A stretch of DNA of 38,597 nucleotides from Flavobacteriales bacterium (GTDB taxonomy: Bacteria; Bacteroidota; Bacteroidia; Flavobacteriales; BACL11), in NCBI GenBank assembly GCA_018645865.1, contig JABGVU010000079.1:1-38597 (forward strand). The letters run 5' to 3'. The notes under the pieces were generated by a model. The model made no database searches. It worked only from the letters and a program-made list of their open reading frames with translations, and was not told the origin of the DNA. This document shows positions 1 through 8,117 of the stretch, in pieces (position 1 is the first letter of the stretch; each line of letters opens with the position of its first letter). The translations under genes and the position numbers were made by a program.

Positions 1-2
1 GG

Positions 3-863
3 TACAATACAAAAACAGACATAGCACAATTTAGAGAAAACGCCTATATTAGTACTGAAAGTTATTTATTGAAAGGAGATAGTTTGTATTATAATAAAAA
101 CAAGCAATACGGAAAAGCATTCAGTAATGTTCAACTCATTGATACAATAGAAGATATGACTGTTTATGGAGGAATTGCTGAATATTTTGAAGCAGAAGAG
201 AAAGTAATCATAAGTGAAAAACCTATGCTAGAATTACTTTTTGAAGAGGACACCTTATTTATGCATGCCAAGCAGTTTTTTTCTCAGCAAAAAGAAGGTG
301 AAAAAAGAATACTTGCCTACTCTCAAGTAACATTCTTTAAAACAGACTTTCAAGGAAAATGTGATTCCTTAAGCTATAACTTTACGGATTCAGTAGTGGA
401 AATGTTTAACAGACCAGTACTCTGGTCAGATGACTTTCAAATAACAGCTGATAGCTTGCAATTCTTGGTACATAAAGGGAAAATATCTCGTATGTTATTA
501 AAGCCAAACCCTATGATTATTGCACAGGAAGATACCTTGGATTATAACCAAATAAAAGGAACAGACATGACCGGTTATTTTACAAATAATAAAATGAGAC
601 GTATGGATGTAAAGGGTAATGGGCAAAGTATCTTTATTATAAAAGATGAAAAAACTGAAGATAAAATAGGGTTTAACTATTCAGAATGTTCCGATTTGAT
701 TCTCTACTTTAAAGAAAATAAATTAAAAGAGGTTACCTATGGAGTTAAACCTAACTCCACTACTACACCTTACCAAGATATAGAAGAAAAAAACCGTTAC
801 TTGAAAGGTTTTTCATGGAGAGGTGCTGAACAGCCAAAAAGCAAAGAAGATATTTTTAATTAA
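3..863 (+). CDS. OstA-like (LptA-related) LPS export protein, C-terminal part
   Basis: The frame is open to the left edge, so the TTG at base 69 offered by the ORF track is internal and the true start lies outside the window. The product shows repeating short beta-strand units alternating 'D.L.Y' and 'V.....' patterns (for example DSLYYN, DSLSYN, DSLQFL, DTLDYN), typical of the OstA/LptA periplasmic beta-jellyroll that carries lipopolysaccharide towards the outer membrane. Bacteroidota encode such OstA-like proteins as long multi-repeat forms, and at least 286 residues of this one are visible. The family assignment rests on repeat pattern and is good. The exact role (LPS transport bridge or other envelope function) is inferred. 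The next gene follows closely on the same strand. Confidence 0.75.
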   Translation, partial: YNTKTDIAQFRENAYISTESYLLKGDSLYYNKNKQYGKAFSNVQLIDTIEDMTVYGGIAEYFEAEEKVIISEKPMLELLFEEDTLFMHAKQFFSQQKEGEKRILAYSQVTFFKTDFQGKCDSLSYNFTDSVVEMFNRPVLWSDDFQITADSLQFLVHKGKISRMLLKPNPMIIAQEDTLDYNQIKGTDMTGYFTNNKMRRMDVKGNGQSIFIIKDEKTEDKIGFNYSECSDLILYFKENKLKEVTYGVKPNSTTTPYQDIEEKNRYLKGFSWRGAEQPKSKEDIFN

Positions 864-898
864 TATACTTTTTGACAACCTACATAAGATATGATATT

Positions 899-2743
899 AT
901 GAAAGACACTAAAATGCTAACTTTTATTAAAAATATATTAATAAATATGCCATCAAGCTGGCTAAATCGAACAACCCATCGACTAGATATTTATGATGAA
1001 AAATTAGCCAAAACTCAATTCTTAGAACAGTTTGAAATCTTATTTAACAATAATAATTCTGAAGCAATAGCAATAAGTGAATTACCTACTGCTTACGACT
1101 ATATTCGATTAGGGCACCCTTTATCTTGTTTACTAGAATGGGTGATTGCTAACTTAAATAATATAAAACCAAAAAATGTAATAAGTTTTTCATCAAAGAC
1201 GATTCCTATTTTGGCAATTCTAAGAAAGAATTTATTAGCTAATAAAAGTACCCAAATTGTTTTTACAGATGAATTACCAAAGTTTATTGATTTTAAAGTA
1301 CTAAAGAATATTTATGGATATAAATTTGATTTAAAAAAAGTTGAGAAAGTAGAAGATATTTCTGCCTTTAATGGAAGTACCGTTTTCATTTCACAACAAG
1401 ATGAAATTAGTAATATTGATCTTAAATCAGATATTGACTTTTTTATCAATTTTCATTCTCAGTTTGGGAGTATTTTATTAGTAAATGGAGAACAAAATGA
1501 AAGTTACATTTCAGAAATTCAGCATGTACGCAGAAGAGAAACTATTGCAATGACGCCAGTGAATTGCCTTGCTAACTTAAATTCAATTATAAACAAGTCT
1601 ACTTTTGAAAATAACAAAAATAATACTGAATCAGATAAAAAACTTGTTTTAGAATCAATTGCAGATATTACCGATACAAATACAAAGGCAGTAGTAGGTT
1701 CTAGCGGTCTATCTATTCAGTATGCTATTATGATGGGACTTATTCATGATGCTTTAGAAAATCATAAAGGAAAAACTATCCGATTTATTGTCCCTCCAAA
1801 TTGTTATGGTGGAACAAATGATCAAGCAAGACGAGTTGCCGCTTGTATTAATAATGTTGAAGTTATGGATTTATGCGTAGATAGCGGTAACGACATGGTC
1901 AATAGTATTAATTTAGTTTTAGATGAAATCGCTAAGGAAGATGCTGTCCCATACATCATTGCTGAAATCCCAACTAACCCAAGAGTTGAAGTTCCTGATT
2001 TGAAAGAATTAGAGAAAGTGCTAAGTCAAGAATACAGAACAGCAACTGGGGGGTTGGCTATAGATCCTGTTTTTATATTAGATCAAACTTTTTGTCCTAA
2101 TGTTCACTTCTTAGGTGAAGATGAAATATTGTCAGAAGTTAGAACCATTTCGTATGTTAGTGGATCTAAGTTTCCTAGTGGTGGAGAATGTACTGCTGGG
2201 TACTGCGTTGGAAATACAAGAACAGAGTCCTTAATTGATAAAATAGAATTGCACCTAACACTTTGCGATAATGAGGCTACAAATCTTCAGTATGAGATTT
2301 TGGCAAAGCAAATGCCAACTATGAATCAAAGAATTAATGATGCATACAGGAATACACGCGAATTTGTAAACTTCATTAATAAAACTTTACCAGAAGCAAA
2401 AATCAATTTTGTATCAGAAGAATTAGCTCAACAAGGATTCACACCATCAGTATTTTCATTAGACCTACCTACTAAAGGAGATAATGATAAAGAAAAAGAA
2501 GAATATAAAAGAAAATTAAATCATGTATTAATTAATTTGATAATTACAGAAATCCCTAATGAAAGTAAATATTGTGTAAGCTATGGCCAGTTAAACGGCT
2601 GTTACTGGACGATTCCAGCTACATCTACACAAGGAACTACTAGAGAAGGTGATAAAGATTATATTGCGCGTGTTGCACTTTCTCCTAATATGGATATGGA
2701 ACATCACAAAAAAGTATTTTTAGATTTTGCCGAAACTATTTAA
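899..2743 (+). CDS. Long Cys/Met-metabolism PLP-dependent enzyme (cystathionine gamma-synthase-like)
   Basis: The C-terminal ~390 residues match the Cys/Met metabolism PLP-dependent lyase/transferase family. The segment SSGLSIQYA resembles the cofactor phosphate-binding region, IAEIPTNPRVEVPDL the conserved active-site loop, and SGSKFPSGGE carries the likely Schiff-base lysine (about Lys424). About 230 residues precede this core, so the protein (614 residues) is much longer than bacterial family members of about 400. Long forms with an extra N-terminal domain are known for fungal cystathionine gamma-synthases. The track start is a TTG at 872; I prefer the ATG at 899 (another in-frame ATG is at 914). 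The substrate cannot be read from sequence: gamma-synthase, gamma-lyase or beta-lyase activity are all possible. It stands alone between the OstA-like gene and a convergent gene. Confidence 0.75.
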   Translation: MKDTKMLTFIKNILINMPSSWLNRTTHRLDIYDEKLAKTQFLEQFEILFNNNNSEAIAISELPTAYDYIRLGHPLSCLLEWVIANLNNIKPKNVISFSSKTIPILAILRKNLLANKSTQIVFTDELPKFIDFKVLKNIYGYKFDLKKVEKVEDISAFNGSTVFISQQDEISNIDLKSDIDFFINFHSQFGSILLVNGEQNESYISEIQHVRRRETIAMTPVNCLANLNSIINKSTFENNKNNTESDKKLVLESIADITDTNTKAVVGSSGLSIQYAIMMGLIHDALENHKGKTIRFIVPPNCYGGTNDQARRVAACINNVEVMDLCVDSGNDMVNSINLVLDEIAKEDAVPYIIAEIPTNPRVEVPDLKELEKVLSQEYRTATGGLAIDPVFILDQTFCPNVHFLGEDEILSEVRTISYVSGSKFPSGGECTAGYCVGNTRTESLIDKIELHLTLCDNEATNLQYEILAKQMPTMNQRINDAYRNTREFVNFINKTLPEAKINFVSEELAQQGFTPSVFSLDLPTKGDNDKEKEEYKRKLNHVLINLIITEIPNESKYCVSYGQLNGCYWTIPATSTQGTTREGDKDYIARVALSPNMDMEHHKKVFLDFAETI

Positions 2744-2802
2744 CTTAAAGTAAATAAGAAAAGATATGGGAAACAGGATTAGAAACTATACTCAATTTAA
2801 AA

Positions 2803-4407
2803 TCAGTGAATTATAACAAAAGAAGTTCTTCTATTAATTTTTCTATTATTGCCTAGTGGTTGGCTTTCTCCAAAGCCTTTATGTCGAAGTGTATTATTAA
2901 CTTTAGCACTTAAATATTCAAACACTACATTAGCTCTTTGTTCAGATAAGATTTGATTTTCTATCTCATTCCCGATATCATCTGTATGCCCTTGTATTTC
3001 AATCTGTAAATTTGGGTTTTTCTGAAGATAAGTAATCAATTTATCCAATTCAGCAAAAGAGCTTTCCTCTAAGGTATAGGAATTACTCGAAAAACTTACA
3101 TTTTTTAGTATTACCTCATCTCCTGTTTTATTGATAATGATATCCAATTCTAAATCCGCTAATGGTTCAGCTTGTAAATTTTCAGGTAATTCAAACTGAA
3201 AGATATCCTCTTTCCCAAAACCACTAACATCAGAAGTGTAATAAGCTGTTTTTCCATCACTTGATACAATTAAAGAATTTTCTGAATTGTGCGTATTTAT
3301 TGGATAACCCATATTTTCTGGCAAGTTCCACTCCTGTGCAGTATTGCTTCTTCTGCTCACAAACAAATCATAATCCCCAAAACCTGTTTGCCCATCAGAA
3401 GCAAAATAGAAAGTAAGATTATCAGGATGTACAAAAGGAGACATTTCATCATATTTCGTATTAATAGCATCACCTAAATTTTCAGCAGACATGAAGCCTT
3501 TTCTGGTAATTTCTGAACGCCAAATATCTTTTCCCCCATAACCTCCAGGACGATTACTCACAAAATACAAATACTTGCCATCAGGAGAGAAACAACCTTG
3601 CGATTCCCAATACTTGGTATTGATTGATTTCCCTGCATTATAATTAGTATTGTTCAGCATTAAATACAAATCGCACCTTCCTAATCCATCATCACGATTA
3701 CAGGCAGTGTACACCACTATTTCCTTGTCAGCCGAAAAGGAAAAAGCTCCTTCATTCTTTGCAGTATTTATTGCTCCTGGATAAGGAATTGCTTCTTGCC
3801 AAATTCCTTGTTCATTTCTAGTAGAGATATAAAAATCCTCTTGTGGAGCATAGTCTTTTTCAACTATCCGTTTGGTAAATACTAATGTATTTCCTTCAAT
3901 AGAAAGGGCTGGTAAATACTCTTCCATTTCAGTATTGATTTGCTCACCCAAATTCTCAGGACTAAAAGCTACAGGTTTGTGGATTGCATCCATTGCAAAG
4001 ATACAATTCCTAATAAATAAAGGAGTTTTTCTTGCTAGTACATCAGCATTCAAAGCTTGAGCTGCTTTAAAATAATACAAGGCATTTCCATAATGACCAT
4101 TGCTATAGTACATCTTTGCAATGGATGCAATCCCCATCACATCAGCTGGAGTATTTTCATCATACACATACAACATATATCGAGCAAACTCTTCAATATT
4201 CCCAAGGTCAGCATAAATGCTTGCCATTAATAAATTAGGCTTAGTCCAATCCGCATTTTTGGATAATATCTTTTCAGTAAGTTTCTTGGCTTTCTCTACT
4301 TTCCCATCATGGAAATATGCAACTGCTTTATCGTAATTTTTATAATCCTTAGTTTGTGCAAAGGAAATTGCAGGGAGCAAGAATAATATAAAAACAAGTA
4401 TCCTCAT
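2803..4407 (-). CDS. PorE-like protein: TPR, PD40 propeller and OmpA-like C-terminal domain
   Basis: A 534-residue exported protein. It has a signal peptide (cleavage near SFAQ, no lipobox cysteine), TPR-like helices in roughly residues 20-125, then at least five PD40/WD40-like blade motifs (such as SPDGKYLYFVSNRPGGYGG and SSDGKTAYYTSD) in about residues 150-410. The OmpA-like peptidoglycan-binding domain at the end contains IQGHTDD. This order is that of PorE-type proteins linked to the type IX secretion system, but the carboxypeptidase-like regulatory domain usually found between propeller and OmpA domain is absent. The final OmpA loop (GNNRKINRRTSF) is also shorter than the usual form. Its ATG overlaps the queE stop codon (TAATG), implying coupling with that gene. 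Periplasmic anchoring of an envelope machine is inferred. Confidence 0.8.
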   Translation of the reverse strand: MRILVFILFLLPAISFAQTKDYKNYDKAVAYFHDGKVEKAKKLTEKILSKNADWTKPNLLMASIYADLGNIEEFARYMLYVYDENTPADVMGIASIAKMYYSNGHYGNALYYFKAAQALNADVLARKTPLFIRNCIFAMDAIHKPVAFSPENLGEQINTEMEEYLPALSIEGNTLVFTKRIVEKDYAPQEDFYISTRNEQGIWQEAIPYPGAINTAKNEGAFSFSADKEIVVYTACNRDDGLGRCDLYLMLNNTNYNAGKSINTKYWESQGCFSPDGKYLYFVSNRPGGYGGKDIWRSEITRKGFMSAENLGDAINTKYDEMSPFVHPDNLTFYFASDGQTGFGDYDLFVSRRSNTAQEWNLPENMGYPINTHNSENSLIVSSDGKTAYYTSDVSGFGKEDIFQFELPENLQAEPLADLELDIIINKTGDEVILKNVSFSSNSYTLEESSFAELDKLITYLQKNPNLQIEIQGHTDDIGNEIENQILSEQRANVVFEYLSAKVNNTLRHKGFGESQPLGNNRKINRRTSFVIIH

Positions 4408-5039
4408 TAAGGAATATTCATGTATTTATGGCTTTGCAAAGAAATTGTCCAGCACTTGTTTGTCTTAATAAAATCAATAATCATTGGGATTACTTTTTCA
4501 CGCTTACTCCATTCCGCCTGTAAGTATAATTTACAATCAGGAGTTAAACCTTTCCTTTGCTCTTCAGCCCAAATAAAATCATACTTGTTGTTCACAATAA
4601 CTTTTAACTCACTTGTTATTGGTTTTATTGCAGGCAATGGCGGCTGCATTTTTTTAGGAGATACACAGATCCAATCAAAATCACCACTATATTGGTATGC
4701 TCCTGAAGTTTCTAGATGTATTTTTAATCCCTGTTTCTTAAGAACTGTAGTTAATTTATCCAAGTTCCACATCAATGGTTCACCACCAGTAATTACAACA
4801 GTATCCACAGGATATTGAGTAATGCCTTTTAGAATATCGGCAATTTTAGTTGGCGGATGCAAATCAGTATTCCAACTTTCTTTTACATCACACCAATGGC
4901 AACCAACATCACAACCACCAATACGTAAAAAATAAGCGGCTTTACCTGAATAATACCCTTCACCTTGAATCGTATAAAATGCTTCCATTAAAGGCAACAT
5001 ATCTCCACTCTCCACTGCCAACTTTGTTTGTTTATCCAT
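4407..5039 (-). CDS. queE: 7-carboxy-7-deazaguanine synthase (radical SAM)
   Basis: QueE converts 6-carboxytetrahydropterin to 7-carboxy-7-deazaguanine in queuosine (preQ1) biosynthesis in the cytoplasm. The CDVGCHWC motif gives the CX3CX2C cluster ligands at Cys43, Cys47 and Cys50. FYTIQGEG near residue 21 and TGGEPL for SAM binding complete the family signature, and 210 residues is the normal length. The first ATG is used here. A promoter-like TACTTTTG lies only five bases upstream of it, so either transcription is nearly leaderless or translation starts at Met14 (base 5000). The downstream PorE-like gene overlaps the stop codon by one base. No other queuosine genes are in the window. Confidence 0.93.
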   Translation of the reverse strand: MDKQTKLAVESGDMLPLMEAFYTIQGEGYYSGKAAYFLRIGGCDVGCHWCDVKESWNTDLHPPTKIADILKGITQYPVDTVVITGGEPLMWNLDKLTTVLKKQGLKIHLETSGAYQYSGDFDWICVSPKKMQPPLPAIKPITSELKVIVNNKYDFIWAEEQRKGLTPDCKLYLQAEWSKREKVIPMIIDFIKTNKCWTISLQSHKYMNIP

Positions 5040-5044
5040 ATTGA

Positions 5045-5052
5045 CAAAAGTA
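5045..5052 (-). promoter_or_regulatory. Possible -7 promoter element of queE (TACTTTTG)
   Basis: Read on the minus strand, the bases match the Bacteroidota -7 consensus TAnnTTTG. The element ends only five bases before the first queE ATG. Upstream of it lies a low-complexity AACTAAAAAC tract and no clear -33 TTG. Confidence 0.45.
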
Positions 5053-5092
5053 AGATAGTTTTTGGTTTTTAGTTTGTAGTTTTTAGCAATTT
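5053..5092 (-). repeat. Degenerate (A)AACTAAAAAC tract upstream of queE
   Basis: On the minus strand this stretch reads as imperfect copies of AAAAACTA/AACTAAAAAC just upstream of the queE -7 element. A very similar tract sits at the same relative place upstream of dapF (about 33840-33888). Function is unknown. It may be an A-tract that bends DNA, an UP-like element, or neutral low-complexity sequence. Confidence 0.5.
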
Positions 5093-5099
5093 ATTTCTT

Positions 5100-5107
5100 T
5101 AAGTTTG
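5100..5107 (+). promoter_or_regulatory. -7 promoter element of ftcD (TAAGTTTG)
   Basis: Matches TAnnTTTG and ends 19 bases before the ftcD ATG, the usual distance for promoters in this window. No good -33 TTG at 19 bp spacing is visible. Confidence 0.55.
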
Positions 5108-5126
5108 CAATACTAAAAACAGAAAA

Positions 5127-6824
5127 ATGAGCAAGCAAATTATAGAGTGTGTACCTAACATTTCAGAAGGTAGAGATGAAGATAGAATAAGAATTATATC
5201 ACAAATAGTTGAGGGAGTTAATGGAGTGAAACTACTAAATGTTGATCCAGGAAAAGCAACTAACCGTACGGTAATCACCTTTGTTGGAGAGCCACAACCT
5301 GTAATTGATGCAGCATTCCTATTGATACAAAAAGCACAGGAACTAATTGACATGAGTAAACATTCAGGAGAACATCCCCGAATGGGAGCTACTGATGTTT
5401 GTCCACTAGTACCTATTGCTAATATTAGTATGAAACAGTGTGCACAGTGGGCACACAAACTAGGGGAAAGAGTTGGAACAGAACTAGGAATTCCTGTTTA
5501 TCATTATGAAGCAGCCGCAAAAGAAAAAAAGCGTAAAAACTTAGCTAATTGCAGGCAAGGAGAATATGAAGGTTTATCCAAGAAATTAGTAGATGCAGAT
5601 TGGAAACCAGATTTTGGTCCTGCTGAATTTAATAAATCCGTAGAAAGATCAGGAGCAACAGCTATATCTGCTCGTGATTTTTTAGTCGCCTATAACATCA
5701 ACCTAAATACTACCTCTACAAGAAGAGCAAATGCAGTAGCTTTTGACATCCGTGAAGCAGGAAGAATAAAAAGAGAAAGTGATTCATTATCAGGAAAGAT
5801 AATTAGAGATGCAGATGGAAATCCTATGAAAGAACCAGGATTATTCAAAGCTGTAAAAGGAATTGGCTGGTACATTGAAGAATATGGAGTAGCACAAATA
5901 TCTTATAACCTAACAGACATCAATACCTCCCCTCTACATGCCGTATTCGAGAAAACCTGTGAGCGTTCAATCGCAAGAGGAATGAGAGTAACAGGGTCAG
6001 AATTAATTGGTTTAGTTCCTAAAAAAGTATTGATTGATGCAGGAAAACACTTCCTCAAAAAACAAGAACGTTCAACAGGAATTAATGAAAGTGAAATCAT
6101 AAAAATTGCAATTAAAACTTTAGGATTGGATGAATTGTCTCCTTTTAACCCAGAAGAAAGGATAATTGAATACAGGTTGAAAAATGATGCTAACAAGCCA
6201 CTAGTAAACATGAGTCTTACTGCCTTTGCTAATGAAACTGCAAGTGAGAGCCCTGCTCCTGGAGGCGGATCAATTGCAGCTTATTCTGGAGTAATAGGAG
6301 TAGCATTGGGTACTATGGTTGCGAATCTATCGGCACACAAAAGAGGTTGGGACAATAGATGGGAAGAATTTTCTAATTGGGCAGAGAAAGGAATGGCTTA
6401 CCAAGATACCCTTTTAAATTTAGTAGATGAGGACACTAATGCTTTTAATAAGATTATGGATGCTTTCCGTTTACCAAAAGACACTGAAGCAGACAAAGCA
6501 AAAAGACAAGAAGCAATACAAGCTGCAACAAAGTATGCTATCCTCACTCCTTTCAAGGTTATGGAAACAGCTTACAATTCAATGGAAGTAATGAAGGCTA
6601 TGGCAGAATTTGGAAATCCTAATTCAGTAACAGATGCTGGAGTTGGTGCACTTTGTGCGCGTACTGCAGTAATTGGAGCTTTCCTGAATGTAAAAATTAA
6701 TTGTGGCGATTGTGAGGACAAAGCATTTGTTGCAGATATCCTGGAAAAAGGACAACAATTAGTTGATGATACTTGTGCTATGGAGGAGGAGATTATGAAA
6801 ATTACGAATTCAAAAATAAATTAA
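5127..6824 (+). CDS. ftcD: Bifunctional glutamate formiminotransferase / formimidoyltetrahydrofolate cyclodeaminase
   Basis: This 565-residue fusion links histidine breakdown to one-carbon metabolism: it moves the formimino group of formiminoglutamate to tetrahydrofolate, then releases ammonia to give methenyl-THF. Residues 1-~325 are the two formiminotransferase subdomains; GEHPRMGATDVCP contains His83, equivalent to the known catalytic histidine. Residues ~365-560 are the helical cyclodeaminase domain, starting near SESPAPGGGSIAAY. The length equals that of the animal fusion enzyme (about 540). A -7 element lies just upstream. yjdM follows 5 bases after the stop. No hut genes are in the window, so the histidine pathway must be encoded elsewhere if complete. 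Confidence 0.95.
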   Translation: MSKQIIECVPNISEGRDEDRIRIISQIVEGVNGVKLLNVDPGKATNRTVITFVGEPQPVIDAAFLLIQKAQELIDMSKHSGEHPRMGATDVCPLVPIANISMKQCAQWAHKLGERVGTELGIPVYHYEAAAKEKKRKNLANCRQGEYEGLSKKLVDADWKPDFGPAEFNKSVERSGATAISARDFLVAYNINLNTTSTRRANAVAFDIREAGRIKRESDSLSGKIIRDADGNPMKEPGLFKAVKGIGWYIEEYGVAQISYNLTDINTSPLHAVFEKTCERSIARGMRVTGSELIGLVPKKVLIDAGKHFLKKQERSTGINESEIIKIAIKTLGLDELSPFNPEERIIEYRLKNDANKPLVNMSLTAFANETASESPAPGGGSIAAYSGVIGVALGTMVANLSAHKRGWDNRWEEFSNWAEKGMAYQDTLLNLVDEDTNAFNKIMDAFRLPKDTEADKAKRQEAIQAATKYAILTPFKVMETAYNSMEVMKAMAEFGNPNSVTDAGVGALCARTAVIGAFLNVKINCGDCEDKAFVADILEKGQQLVDDTCAMEEEIMKITNSKIN

Positions 6825-6829
6825 TAATT

Positions 6830-7168
6830 ATGTCAGAAGAAATGGAATCTTGCCCAGTATGTGAATCTCCTTATGGATACTCTACAGGATATGATTCCTA
6901 CACATGCCCTGAATGTTCCAATGAATGGAATAAAGAAGTTGAAATGGAAGGAGAATTGGTAGTATTGGATAGTAATGGGACTCGATTACAAACAGGTGAT
7001 AGTGTTATCGTTGTTAAAAATTTACCTGTCAAAGGTGCTCCAAAACCAGTGAAATCAGGCACCAAAGTAAAGAACATACGCTTAACTGAAGGGAAGCATA
7101 ACATCAACTGCAAAATTAATGGTTTTGGCTCTATGCAGCTGAAATCAGAATTTGTGCGAAAAAGTTAA
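6830..7168 (+). CDS. yjdM: PhnA/YjdM family zinc-ribbon protein
   Basis: A 112-residue protein with an N-terminal zinc ribbon (CPVCESPYGY and YTCPECSNEW, two CX2C pairs) followed by the PhnA domain (LDSNGTRLQTGDSV, KNLPVKG, GTKVKNIRL). The family was once called alkylphosphonate uptake protein because of its position in the E. coli phn region, but its biochemical role is not established. The ATG at 6830 is used instead of the upstream track start, since it immediately precedes the conserved zinc ribbon and lies five bases after ftcD. It is probably co-transcribed with ftcD and rlmF. Confidence 0.9.
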   Translation: MSEEMESCPVCESPYGYSTGYDSYTCPECSNEWNKEVEMEGELVVLDSNGTRLQTGDSVIVVKNLPVKGAPKPVKSGTKVKNIRLTEGKHNINCKINGFGSMQLKSEFVRKS

Positions 7169-7178
7169 TCAGAAAGAA

Positions 7179-8117
7179 ATGATAGAAGAAAAGGAAACAC
7201 CCAAAAGAAGTAAAATCAAAACTAATCTGCACCCAAGAAATAAGAATAGGGAACAATATGATTTAGCAAAACTAATAAAGGAAGTTCCTGAATTAAAAAA
7301 CCACATTAAAGCCAATAAATACGGAGAGGATTCAATTCAATTTTCTGATCCTGCAGCTGTAAAACTACTTAACAGAGCATTGCTAAGTAATTATTACGGA
7401 ATAAAACATTGGGATTTTCCTGACACTAATTTATGTCCACCTATACCTGGTAGAGCTGATTACATTCATTATATGTCTGATTTGTTAGGAGAAAATAATG
7501 ATATTATTTGCTTAGATATTGGCGTTGGATCAAGCTGCATCTATCCTATACTTGGAGTTAGCGAATACCAATGGAAATTTATTGCTTCTGATGTAAATGC
7601 TGAAGCTATTTCCTGTGCAAAAGAAATCATAAAAGAAAACCCTACACTTAAAGGAAAAGTAAAATTCAGATTACAAAAGGATGAAAATAAAATCTTTAAA
7701 GGAATCATTAAACCTAAAGATAAAATTGATGTAAGTATTTGCAATCCTCCTTTTCATTCATCAAAAAAAGAAGCACTTAAAGGTAGCATGAGAAAAGTAA
7801 GAAACCTTACTGGAAAAAGATCAAAAAAGATAAAACTCAACTTTTCAGGAATGGCAAATGAACTTATCTGTGAAGGAGGAGAAAAACAGTTCATACAGAA
7901 TATGATAAGCGAAAGTGTAAATTATGCTGAAAATTGCTTATGGTTTACTACATTAGTTTCCAATGAAAAAAACCTGAATAAAATTTATAGCTCTTTAGAA
8001 AATACTGAAGCATATGAAGTTAAGACGATTAATATTGGTACTACTAATAAAATTAGTAGAATTGTAGCTTGGACTTTTTTAAGCAAAGAAGAACAAAAGC
8101 ATTGGAAAAAGAATTAA
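7179..8117 (+). CDS. rlmF: 23S rRNA (adenine-1618-N6)-methyltransferase
   Basis: RlmF methylates N6 of A1618 of 23S rRNA using SAM. The sequence shows the family opening 'LHPRNKNREQYD' near residue 18, the SAM-binding loop LDIGVGSSCIYP, and the catalytic NPPF motif (ICNPPFHSS). At 312 residues the length is normal. The ATG at 7179 is chosen over the TTG at 7152, which lies inside yjdM. It begins 10 bases after the yjdM stop, and the next gene probably begins within its last codons. Confidence 0.93.
   Translation: MIEEKETPKRSKIKTNLHPRNKNREQYDLAKLIKEVPELKNHIKANKYGEDSIQFSDPAAVKLLNRALLSNYYGIKHWDFPDTNLCPPIPGRADYIHYMSDLLGENNDIICLDIGVGSSCIYPILGVSEYQWKFIASDVNAEAISCAKEIIKENPTLKGKVKFRLQKDENKIFKGIIKPKDKIDVSICNPPFHSSKKEALKGSMRKVRNLTGKRSKKIKLNFSGMANELICEGGEKQFIQNMISESVNYAENCLWFTTLVSNEKNLNKIYSSLENTEAYEVKTINIGTTNKISRIVAWTFLSKEEQKHWKKN

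Noticed and set aside
4420-5044. Plus-strand ORFs of 132 and 64 aa
   Set aside because: They are shadows of queE on the minus strand, with no family features.
5099-5458. Minus-strand ORF of 119 aa
   Set aside because: Antisense shadow of ftcD with Ser/Leu-rich low-complexity translation.
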